Shown piece after piece: positions 50,319-58,940 of a stretch of 64,000 nt of DNA; the first letter of the stretch is position 1, and each line of letters starts with the position of its first letter. The stretch spans positions 5,208,001-5,272,000 of the forward strand of contig NZ_CP144375.1 of the NCBI RefSeq assembly GCF_043575855.1. Direction: 5' to 3'. The position numbers and the translations under genes are program-made. This stretch comes from Kutzneria buriramensis. GTDB taxonomy: Bacteria > Actinomycetota > Actinomycetes > Mycobacteriales > Pseudonocardiaceae. The notes beneath the pieces are model-generated. The model had not been told where the DNA came from, ran no database searches, and saw only the letters and a program-made list of their open reading frames with translations.

Positions 50319-51473
50319 CACCGGCCGGAACAGCGTCGGCGCCTGCTGGATGACCCGGCTGACCTCGGCGGTGGTCAGCGCGAAGCCGGTCTCCGGGTCG
50401 TCCACGGCCGCGCCGAACACCACGCCCATCACCTGGCCGGCCGGGTTGATCAGCGGGCCGCCGGAGTTGCCGCTCTTGACCGTCGACCGGATCGTGTAGA
50501 CGTCCCGGGTGACCTTCTGCGAGCCGTAGATGTCGGGACCGTTGAGCTGGATGCGCTGCCGCACCCGGGCCGCCCGCGCGGTGTACGGGCCGTCCAGCGG
50601 GTAGCCGAGCACGATCGCGTCCTGGCCGGAGGTGTAGTCCTGCTGGGTGAACGGCAGCGGCCGGGCGTCCAGGCCGGGCACCGACAGCACCGCCACGTCG
50701 GCCTCCGGGTCGTAGTAGACGACGTGCGCGGTGAGCTGGCCGCGGCCGACCTCCACGGACTCGTCGTCGGTGCCGGCGACCACGTGCGCGTTGGTCATCA
50801 CGCGCTCCGGGGCGATCACGAAGCCGCTGCCCTCCAGCGCCCGCGAGCAGGACGGCGCCCGCCCGCGCACCTTGAGCACGCTGGACTGCACGGCCTGCAC
50901 GACCTGGCTGTTCTGGAGCGCGGTGTCCGGCGGGTCGACGTCGGTGATCGGGGTCCGGGTGAACGGCCCGGTGGCGGTCAGCAGGCCCGAGCTGAGCAGC
51001 CGGCTCACGTCGTTGGGCAGCTGCTCGGCCTCGGCCGGCATCAGATTGTTGACGGTGCCCAGCACGACCGAGCCGCGGATTGCCGAGGCCAGCCCGGGCA
51101 CCGGCACCGAGGTCAGCGGCAGCGCGAACACCCAGGCCACCACGAACACCACGGCGCACTGCACCAGCGCGCCGAGCGTGTGGTCGACGCCGGTGAACGG
51201 GCCGAGCCGCACGTGCTGGCGGATGGACCGGCCCAGCCACACGCCTAACGTCTCGCCGAGGGCGACCAGCAGCACCAGCGCGCCCATCCAGACCGCGATC
51301 CGGGTGACGTTGCTGCTGAAGTTGGACATGATCATCGGCGTCACGATCAGGCCGAGCACGGTGCCGCCGAGCACGCCGATGGTGGCGGGCAGGGTGGTGA
51401 TCAGGCCGTGCCGCGCCCCCGAGACCGCGGCGATCACGGCCAGCAGCACGACAACCAGGTCGACCCAGTTCAC
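50295..51473 (-). CDS. marP: MarP-like membrane serine protease
   Basis: A 392-residue protein with four N-terminal helices (CvpA-like, to about 125) and an extracytoplasmic trypsin-like domain. The triad is His230 (MTNAHVVAG), Asp259 (DPEADVAVL) and Ser337 (KSGNSGGPL). Cys209 and Cys390 match the regulatory disulfide of mycobacterial MarP, which protects cells in acid by processing a peptidoglycan hydrolase. The GTG start overlaps the NUDIX stop (GTGA) with GGAGG upstream. It is the last gene of nth-tlpA-nudix-marP. Confidence 0.94.
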   Translation of the reverse strand: MNWVDLVVVLLAVIAAVSGARHGLITTLPATIGVLGGTVLGLIVTPMIMSNFSSNVTRIAVWMGALVLLVALGETLGVWLGRSIRQHVRLGPFTGVDHTLGALVQCAVVFVVAWVFALPLTSVPVPGLASAIRGSVVLGTVNNLMPAEAEQLPNDVSRLLSSGLLTATGPFTRTPITDVDPPDTALQNSQVVQAVQSSVLKVRGRAPSCSRALEGSGFVIAPERVMTNAHVVAGTDDESVEVGRGQLTAHVVYYDPEADVAVLSVPGLDARPLPFTQQDYTSGQDAIVLGYPLDGPYTARAARVRQRIQLNGPDIYGSQKVTRDVYTIRSTVKSGNSGGPLINPAGQVMGVVFGAAVDDPETGFALTTAEVSRVIQQAPTLFRPVSTGSCAE

Positions 51474-52156
51474 GCCTGCACCTCCGCGTTGGCCGCCCGC
51501 AGCGACTCGTCCAGATCCCGCACGTCCGCCGCGTTCCAGGGGCGTTCCCAGCCGGCCAGCCGCAGCAGCCCCGCGAGCAGTCCGGCGGTGAAACCCCACA
51601 CCAGCATGCCCGGGGCCGCAAAGGCGGGTCCGGTGAAACCGGAGGGGTGGCGCACCCGGAACCGGTTGGCCGGGTCCACCAGGTGCGCGATCGGCACCCT
51701 GGCCACCGCGGCCGTCTCCCGCGGGTCGACCGCGCGAACCGGCGACGGATGCTCCCACAGGGCCAGCACGGGCGTCACCATGAAACCCGAGACCGGCACG
51801 TACAGGTCCGGCAGCAGGGCCACCGCGCGCACGCCGTCAGCCCGTACGCCGGCCTCCTCCTCGGCCTCGCGCAGCGCCGTGGCCACCGGGCCGTCGTCGC
51901 TGTCGTCGGCGCCGCCGCCGGGGAAGGCGACCTGGCCGGGATGCGAGTTGAGCGTGTCGGCGCGGCGGGTGAGCAGCACGTCCGGGCCGTTGTCGCCGTC
52001 ACCGAGCAGCATCAGCACCGCTGCGGGCCGGGTCGGCAGGCCGCCGGGAGGGCGCACCCTGGTCAGCGCGGAGGCGTCCAGGTCGGCGGTGGCCGCGACC
52101 AGGCCGGACAGCCACCCGGGCACGTCCGCCGGGTCCACCAGGGGGCCAGGACTCAT
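51470..52156 (-). CDS. NUDIX hydrolase, CoA pyrophosphatase-like (Rv3672c-like)
   Basis: A 228-residue NUDIX protein. The box reads GGGADDSDDGPVATALREAE followed by EEAG, with Asp in place of the first Glu of the consensus. The preceding SHPGQVAFPGG matches the CoA-pyrophosphatase subgroup, which cleaves CoA to 4'-phosphopantetheine and 3',5'-ADP. Overlaps of 4 bp with both tlpA and marP fix the ATG at 52156. Confidence 0.92.
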   Translation of the reverse strand: MSPGPLVDPADVPGWLSGLVAATADLDASALTRVRPPGGLPTRPAAVLMLLGDGDNGPDVLLTRRADTLNSHPGQVAFPGGGADDSDDGPVATALREAEEEAGVRADGVRAVALLPDLYVPVSGFMVTPVLALWEHPSPVRAVDPRETAAVARVPIAHLVDPANRFRVRHPSGFTGPAFAAPGMLVWGFTAGLLAGLLRLAGWERPWNAADVRDLDESLRAANAEVQA

Positions 52157-52749
52157 CCGGTGACACTCCCGTCCGCATACTGCCGCACCGCCTGTTCCAC
52201 CTGGTCCGCCGTGTCGAAGGAGGCCGGTGTGGTGATCCTCTTCGACGTGCCGTCCGCTGCAAGTACGTAGCTGACAGGGAAGACGTTCGGCTTGCCCAGC
52301 GCGTTGGCCACGGATGCGTTCGGATCCCAGACCGACGGCAGCTTGACGTGCAGCGAGCCGAGCAGGTCCAGGCCGCCGGCCTGGTCGCTCTGGTCCGGGA
52401 TCTCGACCAGCAGCACGGGCATCGCCCCAGGTCGGGACCCGTATTCCTGGAGCGCCGGCAGCTCGGTGCGGCACGGCACGCACCAGGGCTCCCAGAAGTT
52501 GACGATCATCGGGCCGCCGCCGAGGGTGGTCTCCGCGCCGTCAGCCATGCAGGTGACCTTGAGACCGGCGGTTCTGCCCTTGCCGACAGGTTTCGGACAT
52601 TGCGGCAGCGCGGCCGTGGCCCGCAGGGCGTTCAGGTCCGGCGCGGGCACATCGGCGTGGGTGGGCGCCTGGCCACGGGGCCAGACGGCGACCGCGGTGG
52701 CCACCGCGATGACCACCGCGACCAGCACCCAACGCCAGCGGACGCTCAT
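52153..52749 (-). CDS. TlpA-like membrane-anchored thioredoxin (Rv3673c-like)
   Basis: A 198-residue protein with one N-terminal membrane anchor (about 5-24) and an extracytoplasmic thioredoxin fold. The active site is WEPWCVPCR. A second Cys pair (LPQCPKP and VTCMADG) in the N-terminal insert may form a structural disulfide, as in TlpA/ResA proteins. It probably reduces or forms disulfides outside the membrane, and MarP next door is a possible client (inference). ATGA overlaps on both sides. Confidence 0.92.
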   Translation of the reverse strand: MSVRWRWVLVAVVIAVATAVAVWPRGQAPTHADVPAPDLNALRATAALPQCPKPVGKGRTAGLKVTCMADGAETTLGGGPMIVNFWEPWCVPCRTELPALQEYGSRPGAMPVLLVEIPDQSDQAGGLDLLGSLHVKLPSVWDPNASVANALGKPNVFPVSYVLAADGTSKRITTPASFDTADQVEQAVRQYADGSVTG

Positions 52750-53522
52750 CGCGCGGCGCCGGCCTTCTTGCCGAGCTTCTTGGTCGCCCGGACCTTCTCG
52801 GCCAGGGCCAGCAGGTGCGGCGCCTCGTCGCCCTTGACCAGCTTCTCCGCCACTGCCGGGTCGGTCGGCCCCTCGCCGTAGGAGGGGCAGTCCGGGGCCA
52901 GGAAGCAGGCCCCGCAGGCCGGCTTGCGGGCGTGGCAGACGCGCCGGCCGTGGAAGATCGTCCAGTGCGAGAGCATCGTCCAGTCCTTGCGCGGGACGAG
53001 CTCGCCGATCGCGTGCTCGACCTTGACCGGGTCGGTCTCGTCGGTCCACTGCCAGCGCCGGACCAGCCGTCCGAAGTGGGTGTCGACGGTGATGCCGGGC
53101 ACGTCGAAGGCCTCGCCGAGCACGACGTTGGCCGTCTTGCGGCCGATCCCGGGCAGCCGGACCAGCTCCTCCAGGGTGCCGGGCACCTCGCCGCCGTGCT
53201 TGTCGACCAGCGCCGCGCCCAGGCCCATGATCGAGGTGGCCTTGTTCCGGTAGAAGCCGGTCGGCCGGATCATCTCCTCCAGCTCGACCCGGTTCGCGCC
53301 GGCGTAGTCGGCGGCCGTCTTGAACCGTGCGAACAGCGCCGGCGTGACCTCGTTGACCCGTTTGTCGGTGCACTGGGCCGACAGGATGACGGCGACGGTG
53401 AGGTCGAGAGCGGTGCCGAAGTCGAGTTCGCAGTGCGCGTCGGGGTACCCCTCCCGCAGCGCGCGCGTCATCCGCCGCACACGGCGGACCAGACCCAGGT
53501 TGTTCGCGGCGGTCGGTGGCAC
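52746..53522 (-). CDS. nth: Endonuclease III
   Basis: A 258-residue HhH-GPD glycosylase/AP lyase. The hairpin LPGIGRKTANVVL contains catalytic Lys129, with Asp147 in VDTHFGRL. The 4Fe-4S loop is C196-x6-C203-x2-C206-x5-C212. It excises oxidised pyrimidines. First gene of the four-gene leftward operon; GTG start. The Lys-rich tail is slightly longer than in E. coli Nth. Confidence 0.97.
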   Translation of the reverse strand: MPPTAANNLGLVRRVRRMTRALREGYPDAHCELDFGTALDLTVAVILSAQCTDKRVNEVTPALFARFKTAADYAGANRVELEEMIRPTGFYRNKATSIMGLGAALVDKHGGEVPGTLEELVRLPGIGRKTANVVLGEAFDVPGITVDTHFGRLVRRWQWTDETDPVKVEHAIGELVPRKDWTMLSHWTIFHGRRVCHARKPACGACFLAPDCPSYGEGPTDPAVAEKLVKGDEAPHLLALAEKVRATKKLGKKAGAAR

Positions 53523-53618
53523 TCACCCAGCGTACGGACCCCCACCGACATCGCCGACACGCCGGGGTGACCCCCCGATGCGCGCGTCCGGACGGGCATG
53601 GGAGAGGATGAGGTCATC

Positions 53619-53879
53619 ATGACTGCCTGGTTGGTGCTCGTCGTACCACTTCTGATCATGTTCTTCGCGCTCTTCATGGAGCGCGTGGAAGCTCGCCTGC
53701 GCCATGTGGCCGTGCAGGAGAACGAGGTCGAGGAATTCCTGGAGCAGGCCCGGCCGGACGAGGTCCGGGCGCTCTACGGACACGGCATCGGCCGGGCGCT
53801 GGAGCTGTTCCGTCTGCGTAGGCTGGGCGGACGCGCCGCGAGGCTGCGTCCCCGGCGGACCAGGGGCAACGGGTCCTAG
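53619..53879 (+). CDS. Small membrane protein upstream of crp (Rv3675-like)
   Basis: An 86-residue protein with one N-terminal helix (about 3-22, AWLVLVVPLLIMFFALFME), an acidic helical segment, and a basic tail (LRPRRTRGNG). The ATG at 53619 is preferred over an upstream in-frame ATG because the latter would put charged residues before the helix. The position beside crp is conserved in actinobacteria from memory. Function unknown. Confidence 0.8.
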   Translation: MTAWLVLVVPLLIMFFALFMERVEARLRHVAVQENEVEEFLEQARPDEVRALYGHGIGRALELFRLRRLGGRAARLRPRRTRGNGS

Positions 53880-53934
53880 ACTGGCACGCTAGTGATCGGC
53901 GGCACCGGCCGCCGCGTCTCGAAGGAGGGACGAG

Positions 53935-54609
53935 GTGGACGAGACCCTGGCCCGCGCGGGCATCTTCCAGGGTGTGGACCCCGCGGCGGCTGAGGCGTTG
54001 CTCATCACGCTGGAGGCGATCGACTTCCCGCGTGGGCACGTGATCTTCGCGGAGGGTGAGCCGGGCGACCGCCTGTACATCATCCACAGCGGCAAGGTGA
54101 AGATCGGCCGCAAGTCGCCGGACGGTCGGGAGAACCTGCTCAACATCATGGGCCCGTCGGACATGTTCGGCGAGCTGTCGATCTTCGACCCCGGGCCGCG
54201 CACGTCGACCGCGACCACCGTGACCGAGGTCCGGGCGCTCACCATGGGCCGCCCCGAGCTGCGGGAATGGATCAGCAAGCGGCCCGAGATCGCCGAGCAG
54301 CTGCTGCGGGTGCTGGCCCGTAGGCTGCGCCGGACGAACAACATGCTGGCCGACCTGATCTTCACGGACGTGCCCGGCCGCGTGGCCAAGGCGCTGCTCC
54401 AGTTCGCCCGGCAGTTCGGCAGCCAGGAGGCGGGCCTGCTGAGGGTCACTCACGACCTCACACAGGAGGAGATCGCCCAGTACGTCGGCGCCTCCCGCGA
54501 GACCGTGAACAAGGCCCTGGCCGACTTCGCGCACCGCGGCTGGCTCCGCCTGGAGGGCAAGAGCGTGCTCATCCTCGACCCGGAGCGCCTCGCCCGCCGC
54601 GCTCGGTAG
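53935..54609 (+). CDS. crp: Crp/Fnr-family cAMP-responsive regulator
   Basis: A 224-residue global regulator (Rv3676-like). The cyclic-nucleotide domain (about 10-115) has GEPGDRLYIIHSGKVKIG and the phosphate-binding cassette FGELSIFDPGPRTSTA. The C-terminal HTH (LTQEEIAQYVGASRETVNKAL) binds DNA. GTG start with a GAAGGAGGG site. It is monocistronic, 55 bp after the small membrane gene, and ends at a strong terminator. Confidence 0.97.
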   Translation: MDETLARAGIFQGVDPAAAEALLITLEAIDFPRGHVIFAEGEPGDRLYIIHSGKVKIGRKSPDGRENLLNIMGPSDMFGELSIFDPGPRTSTATTVTEVRALTMGRPELREWISKRPEIAEQLLRVLARRLRRTNNMLADLIFTDVPGRVAKALLQFARQFGSQEAGLLRVTHDLTQEEIAQYVGASRETVNKALADFAHRGWLRLEGKSVLILDPERLARRAR

Positions 54610-54624
54610 CGCACGCAAGACCGC

Positions 54625-54660
54625 GAACGGCCCCTGTCCCACTCGGGACGGGGGCCGTTC
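54625..54660 (+). terminator. crp terminator
   Basis: A 16-bp stem with an ACTC loop. The one non-Watson-Crick position is G-U in the rightward RNA, matching crp orientation. Confidence 0.88.
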
Positions 54661-54749
54661 TGCTGCCCAACCAGGCAACCATGCGTCAACTATCGGCCAC
54701 ACTTCGCCCGGCCGAAGATCACCCGGAATGACCGCACTGCCCGCCCACG

Positions 54750-54795
54750 ACGAAAGGCCGGTAGTGGCCCCCGACGCCACGTACCGGCCTTTCGT
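54750..54795. terminator. Second large hairpin, no gene assigned
   Basis: Fourteen-base perfect arms (ACGAAAGGCCGGTA and complement) with an inner GTGGC/GCCAC stem. It follows the crp terminator by 90 bp with no gene between, so it may close an unannotated small transcript. Confidence 0.6.
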
Positions 54796-55026
54796 GTTGC
54801 GCGGGCCATCCCCCGACGGGCCGCGCACCCCGTCCCCTCCGATGTCAGGCCCCGAACCCGACGCCAGAGGAGGTTGTGCCTGGTCACTGTGACACGAAAC
54901 TGCCTGCCACGAACAACCGGATTCACTCTCAAGGACTCCGAATTGGGTCTTTACGTTGCCGGCGTTCACCCAGTCATCGCAACGCCGTGACTACATCGTG
55001 ACCTCCATCGCCACTCTGGCACGGTC

Positions 55027-55051
55027 GTACCAGTATCTGGCATACTTGTAC
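55027..55051. promoter_or_regulatory. 25-bp palindromic operator at MFS start
   Basis: GTACCAGTAT-CTGGC-ATACTTGTAC is a 9-of-10 inverted repeat ending two bases before the MFS ATG. CATACT within it would be the -10 of a leaderless promoter. No regulator gene is adjacent. Confidence 0.65.
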
Positions 55052-55053
55052 GC

Positions 55054-56304
55054 ATGTCCCACTCCGCGTCCCTCTCCGACTACCGCACGGCCCTGACCAC
55101 GCCCGGCGCCAAGCTGCCGGTGCTCGCCTCCGCGCTGGCCCGGCTGCCGGTCGCGATGATCGGCCTGGCGCTGCTGCTCTACGTGCAGCGCGCCACCGAC
55201 TCGTTCGCGATCGCCGGCCTCACCTCGGCCGCGGCGCTGATCGGCGTCTCGGTCGGCTCGGTGGTCCAGGGGCGGATCATGGACCGGCTGGGACCGACCC
55301 GTCCGCTGTGCGCGACGGCCTCCCTGACGCTGCTGTTCGTCGGCGCCGAGGTGTGGGCGGTCGAGACCCACCAGGCCGAGTGGATCCTGGTGGCGCTGGC
55401 GTTCGGCATCGGCCTGACCGAGATGACCGTCGGCTCGGCGTCCCGGTCGCTGTGGGTGCGGCTGGTGCCGCCCGGCCCGGTGCGCCAGGCCGCCTACGCC
55501 TACGAGGCCATCAGCATGGAGGTCTTCTTCATCCTGGGCCCGGGCCTGGCCGGCCTGATGACTGCGCTGCCGTGGGCCGGCACGGGCCTGGTCGTGGGCA
55601 CGGTCTGCATGGTCGCCGGCGGCCTGGCGTTCGCCCTGACGCCGACCGTCCGCGCCTGGCGGCCCGAGCGCGACGAGCTGCGGCCGTCGAGCCTGCTCGG
55701 CGCGCTGGCCAGCCCCGGCATGCGGACGGTGGCGCTGGCCGCGCTGGGCTTCGGCGTGACCATCGGCTTCGTCGAGGTCGCGGTGCCGGCGTTCGCCACC
55801 GAGGCGGGCGCGCCGTCGGCCGGCGGCCTGATGCTGAGCCTGTGGTCGATCAGCTCGGTGGCGTTCGGCGTGCTGTACGGGGTTCGGCCGTGGCCGCGGG
55901 CCATGCACCACCGGCTGCCGGTGCTGCTGGCCGGGTTCTCGCTGCTCCTGCTGCTCCTGCTGCTGCCGTCCACGCTGTTCGGACTGGGCCTGGCGCTGCT
56001 GGCGGTGGGCATCCTGATCACGCCGCAGTCGACCGCGCACTCGGCGGCGATCGAGCTGGTCGCGCCGGCCGGCACCACCACGGAAGCGTTCGGCTGGGTG
56101 ATCACCTCGGTGACGCTGGGCCTGGCCATCGGCCAGTCCACCAGCGGCCAGCTCGTGCAGAGCTTCGGCACCAGCTGGTCGTTCCTCGCGGCCGCCGGCG
56201 CCGGCCTGGTGATCGCCGCGCTGGTCTGGGCGTTCCGCGGCACCGTCAAGCAGTCGACCCTGACGACCGCGGCGCTGGTCAGCGTCGAAGAAAGACTGGG
56301 TTAG
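55054..56304 (+). CDS. MFS transporter
   Basis: A 416-residue MFS protein with 12 predicted helices and a shortened motif A (QGRIMDRLGPTRP). Similar actinobacterial proteins are annotated as drug or sugar exporters without evidence. Expression is probably controlled through the palindrome that overlaps its start. The last 26 bp overlap the convergent metallohydrolase gene. Confidence 0.87.
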   Translation: MSHSASLSDYRTALTTPGAKLPVLASALARLPVAMIGLALLLYVQRATDSFAIAGLTSAAALIGVSVGSVVQGRIMDRLGPTRPLCATASLTLLFVGAEVWAVETHQAEWILVALAFGIGLTEMTVGSASRSLWVRLVPPGPVRQAAYAYEAISMEVFFILGPGLAGLMTALPWAGTGLVVGTVCMVAGGLAFALTPTVRAWRPERDELRPSSLLGALASPGMRTVALAALGFGVTIGFVEVAVPAFATEAGAPSAGGLMLSLWSISSVAFGVLYGVRPWPRAMHHRLPVLLAGFSLLLLLLLLPSTLFGLGLALLAVGILITPQSTAHSAAIELVAPAGTTTEAFGWVITSVTLGLAIGQSTSGQLVQSFGTSWSFLAAAGAGLVIAALVWAFRGTVKQSTLTTAALVSVEERLG

Positions 56305-57718
56305 TCAGCGCGACCATCTGCTCGCCCCGCCGCACCTCGACCCGGATCCAGTCGGAGTCGGCGGGGCCGGTCGCGAAATCGACCGACCCCTCGCCGGTGT
56401 GCACGACCCCGGTCTGGTCGATGACCCTGGTCTGAGTGCCCGGCGCCCCGTCCACCTCGACGTGGACGGTCACCGGACGGCCCGTGCGCAGCGTCTCCCC
56501 GATGCCGGCGCTGCGCCGGCCGTCCGTCACGGTGAGGGACAGCTGGACCTGGACCGATTCGGCGATCCAGTTGTGGCCGGCCTTGAGCCCCGCGAACAGG
56601 AACGGCCCGAACAGGTCCTCGGCCAGCACGACGTTGTGCGGCAGGCCCACCACCTGCGGCTCCGAGTGCGCGTCGCTGTCGCCGACCGCCGGGATCCAGC
56701 GGCCCTCCCGCAGCATCGCGTCCCATGCCTGGAGCGTCTTCTCGTCGTCCTCGGTCCACGGCCCGTTCCACACCTCGATGGCGTCGACCAGGTCATAGCG
56801 GAACTCGAACGAGCAGCCGATGCACGGCGCGTACGGGTGGGCCGCCACGACTAAGCCGCCCACCGAGTGCACCTCGTCGACGAAGCGGCGGAACTCGTTG
56901 GGCTCGGTGTCGCGGTAGCGCCAGTCGATCCAGCGGCCGACCGGCAGGTTCCACGCCGGCCAGTGCCCGGAGCGGGTGGTGACCTCCTCGCCGTTGAGGA
57001 TCAGCAGGTCCTCGGTGGCGTGCCGGCCCCACTGGAGCGAGGCGCTGGGCGTGTTGTGCTCCGTGGAGATGATGAAGTCCAGGCCGGCCGCGCGCGCCGC
57101 CGCGACCAGGTCGTCGGGCGTGCGCTTGCCGTCGGAGTAGATCGTGTGGAGGTGGCCGTCGCCGCGGTACCAGTCGCGGCCGCGGCGGCGGGCCGGCGCG
57201 AACGACGGGGCCGGCTTCACCTCGAACGGCTTGCCGGCCGGCCCGAACGTCAGCGTGATGTCGACGCGATAGTTCAGGCCCTGCTCGGCGACGGTGTACG
57301 GGCCGAGGACCACGTGCCAGGTGCCGGGGTCGATCGGCCCGGGCAGGTAGCCGGGGGTCGCGTCGGAGGCGCTGAGCGTGAACCGATCGCGGGCACCGCC
57401 GGACCAGCCGCGGAAGCCGTGGTGGTTGCCCAACTCGTGGCCGGCCGGCCCGAAGACGCCGAAGTCCAGGGCATTGCCGAGCTGCCCGGACGGCACCTGT
57501 GGGTGGTCGTAGCTGTAGACGACGGTCAGCTCGGCGACCCCGCGTGGGACCTCGACGGGGAGGTAGTACCAGTCGGGAGCGCCCGGCTCGAACCGACCCG
57601 TGACGGTGATCGTCTGCGCGCTGCCGTCCGTGCCGTCGGCGAACGCGATGCCCGGCAACATCTGGCCCGCTGCCAACGCGCCACCCGCGATGAGCAGCGC
57701 CCTCCGGTTGATGCTCAT
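56279..57718 (-). CDS. CehA/McbA-family PHP-type metallohydrolase, exported
   Basis: A 479-residue protein with a signal peptide (about 1-27, INRRALLIAGGAL, Tat-like). The N-terminal beta domain (about 35-180) precedes a PHP-fold metal site: GDGHLHTIYSDG, STEHN, AAHPYAP and VGDSDAH carry the His/Asp/Glu ligands. Family members cleave phosphoesters or carbamates, such as carbaryl. The substrate here is unknown. It converges on the MFS gene and has no operon partner. Confidence 0.88.
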   Translation of the reverse strand: MSINRRALLIAGGALAAGQMLPGIAFADGTDGSAQTITVTGRFEPGAPDWYYLPVEVPRGVAELTVVYSYDHPQVPSGQLGNALDFGVFGPAGHELGNHHGFRGWSGGARDRFTLSASDATPGYLPGPIDPGTWHVVLGPYTVAEQGLNYRVDITLTFGPAGKPFEVKPAPSFAPARRRGRDWYRGDGHLHTIYSDGKRTPDDLVAAARAAGLDFIISTEHNTPSASLQWGRHATEDLLILNGEEVTTRSGHWPAWNLPVGRWIDWRYRDTEPNEFRRFVDEVHSVGGLVVAAHPYAPCIGCSFEFRYDLVDAIEVWNGPWTEDDEKTLQAWDAMLREGRWIPAVGDSDAHSEPQVVGLPHNVVLAEDLFGPFLFAGLKAGHNWIAESVQVQLSLTVTDGRRSAGIGETLRTGRPVTVHVEVDGAPGTQTRVIDQTGVVHTGEGSVDFATGPADSDWIRVEVRRGEQMVALTNPVFLRR

Positions 57719-57829
57719 GCCTGGCGACGCTAGGCGTCGGAACGTGACTCGAACACCACCGCGAGATGAACGCTGTTGCTCGTTGACGGGAACCCGGTTT
57801 TGTCAGGGGTGGCGCGTAGCTTGCGGGAC

Positions 57830-58936
57830 ATGGACCTCACCGCCACGACCGCCCAGTTGGCGAGCACCGTCGCCGACCTGGTCCGGCTGCTGCCGACCAA
57901 GATGTACGACCCGGTGCTGGCCGGCGTTCTGATCACCGCGGATCGGGACGGGGTGCTGGTCCGCGGCACCGATCGGGAGCGTGGCGTGCGGCTGCGGTGT
58001 GCGGCGACGGTGCACGAGGACGGTCAGGTCCTCGTGCCGGCCAAGCCGCTCGCGGAGACGCTGCGCGCGTTGGAGGCCCCGCAGGTTCGGCTGGTCGTGG
58101 AGGGTGCGCGGCTGGCGGTTCGGGTGCCTGGCGGCCGGTTCGCGCTGCCGCTGCTGGAGGCCGACCTGCACCCGGGAGTCGCCGAGCCGCCGGCGCGGGT
58201 CGGCGAGGTCGACGGCCCCGAGTTCGCCGGCCTGTTGTCGGTCGTCGCATCGGTGGCCTCCCGTGACGATGCGCTGCCGATGCTGACCGGTGTGCGGCTT
58301 CGTGGCGGCCCCGGCGGTCCATTGTCGATGGTCGCGACGGACCGGTACCGGCTGGCGATCGCGACGCTGCCGTGGGCCGGGGAGTCCGAAGTGGACGCTA
58401 TGGTGCCGGCGGCGCTGCTCGTGGAGGCCGCGAAGCAGGCGGCGTCGGCCGAGCGGGTCGCCCTGCACGTCGACGGCGACCGGGCCGGTCTGGTGTGGGA
58501 CGACTCGGCGATCGTCACCTCGCTGCTGGCCTCGACGCTGCCCGACGAGCGCAAGCTGCTGCCGTCCACAGTGGACGCCAGCGTCACCGTCGACGCCGAC
58601 GCGCTGGCCGGGGCCGTCCGCCGGGTCGGCCTGTTCAGCGAGGGCCACGCCATCGTGCAGCTCGACCTCGGCGACGGCGAGATCCGGGTGCACTGCGGCG
58701 GCCAGCAGGTCGGCGAGGCCGAGGAGCTGGTCAAGGCCGAGATCACCGGCGGCCGGCCGCGGCCGGCCTACCAGCTGCGCTACCTGTCCGATGCGCTCAA
58801 GGCGTTCGCCCACAGGCAGGTCACGCTGGCGATCCAGCCGGGCCGCCGCGGCACCATGATCACCGACACTGCGTCCAATTCTGGGGGGAGACGGCTCCAG
58901 TACCTGGTGGTGCCGATCCTGCCGCAGGGCGGGTGA
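57830..58936 (+). CDS. DNA polymerase III beta-clamp paralogue
   Basis: A 368-residue protein with the three-domain sliding-clamp plan. Diagnostic stretches are RGTDRERGVRLR, LPMLTGVRLRG, MVATDRYRLAIATL, LLPSTVDASVTVDADAL and a C-terminal SDALKAFAHRQVTLAI followed by YLVVPILPQ in place of the usual (V/L)MP(V/M)R(L/I). It sits far from any dnaA/recF context, so it is likely a second clamp, perhaps for repair polymerases (inference). The ATG at 57830 is chosen because upstream in-frame codons lack homology. Confidence 0.85.
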   Translation: MDLTATTAQLASTVADLVRLLPTKMYDPVLAGVLITADRDGVLVRGTDRERGVRLRCAATVHEDGQVLVPAKPLAETLRALEAPQVRLVVEGARLAVRVPGGRFALPLLEADLHPGVAEPPARVGEVDGPEFAGLLSVVASVASRDDALPMLTGVRLRGGPGGPLSMVATDRYRLAIATLPWAGESEVDAMVPAALLVEAAKQAASAERVALHVDGDRAGLVWDDSAIVTSLLASTLPDERKLLPSTVDASVTVDADALAGAVRRVGLFSEGHAIVQLDLGDGEIRVHCGGQQVGEAEELVKAEITGGRPRPAYQLRYLSDALKAFAHRQVTLAIQPGRRGTMITDTASNSGGRRLQYLVVPILPQGG

Positions 58937-58940
58937 TGCC

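Larger units (their letters stand above)
54610..55053. other. 444-bp stretch between crp and MFS gene
   Basis: It contains the crp terminator, a second large hairpin 90 bp downstream, and a palindromic operator at the MFS start. No frame here has convincing codon bias. Confidence 0.6.
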
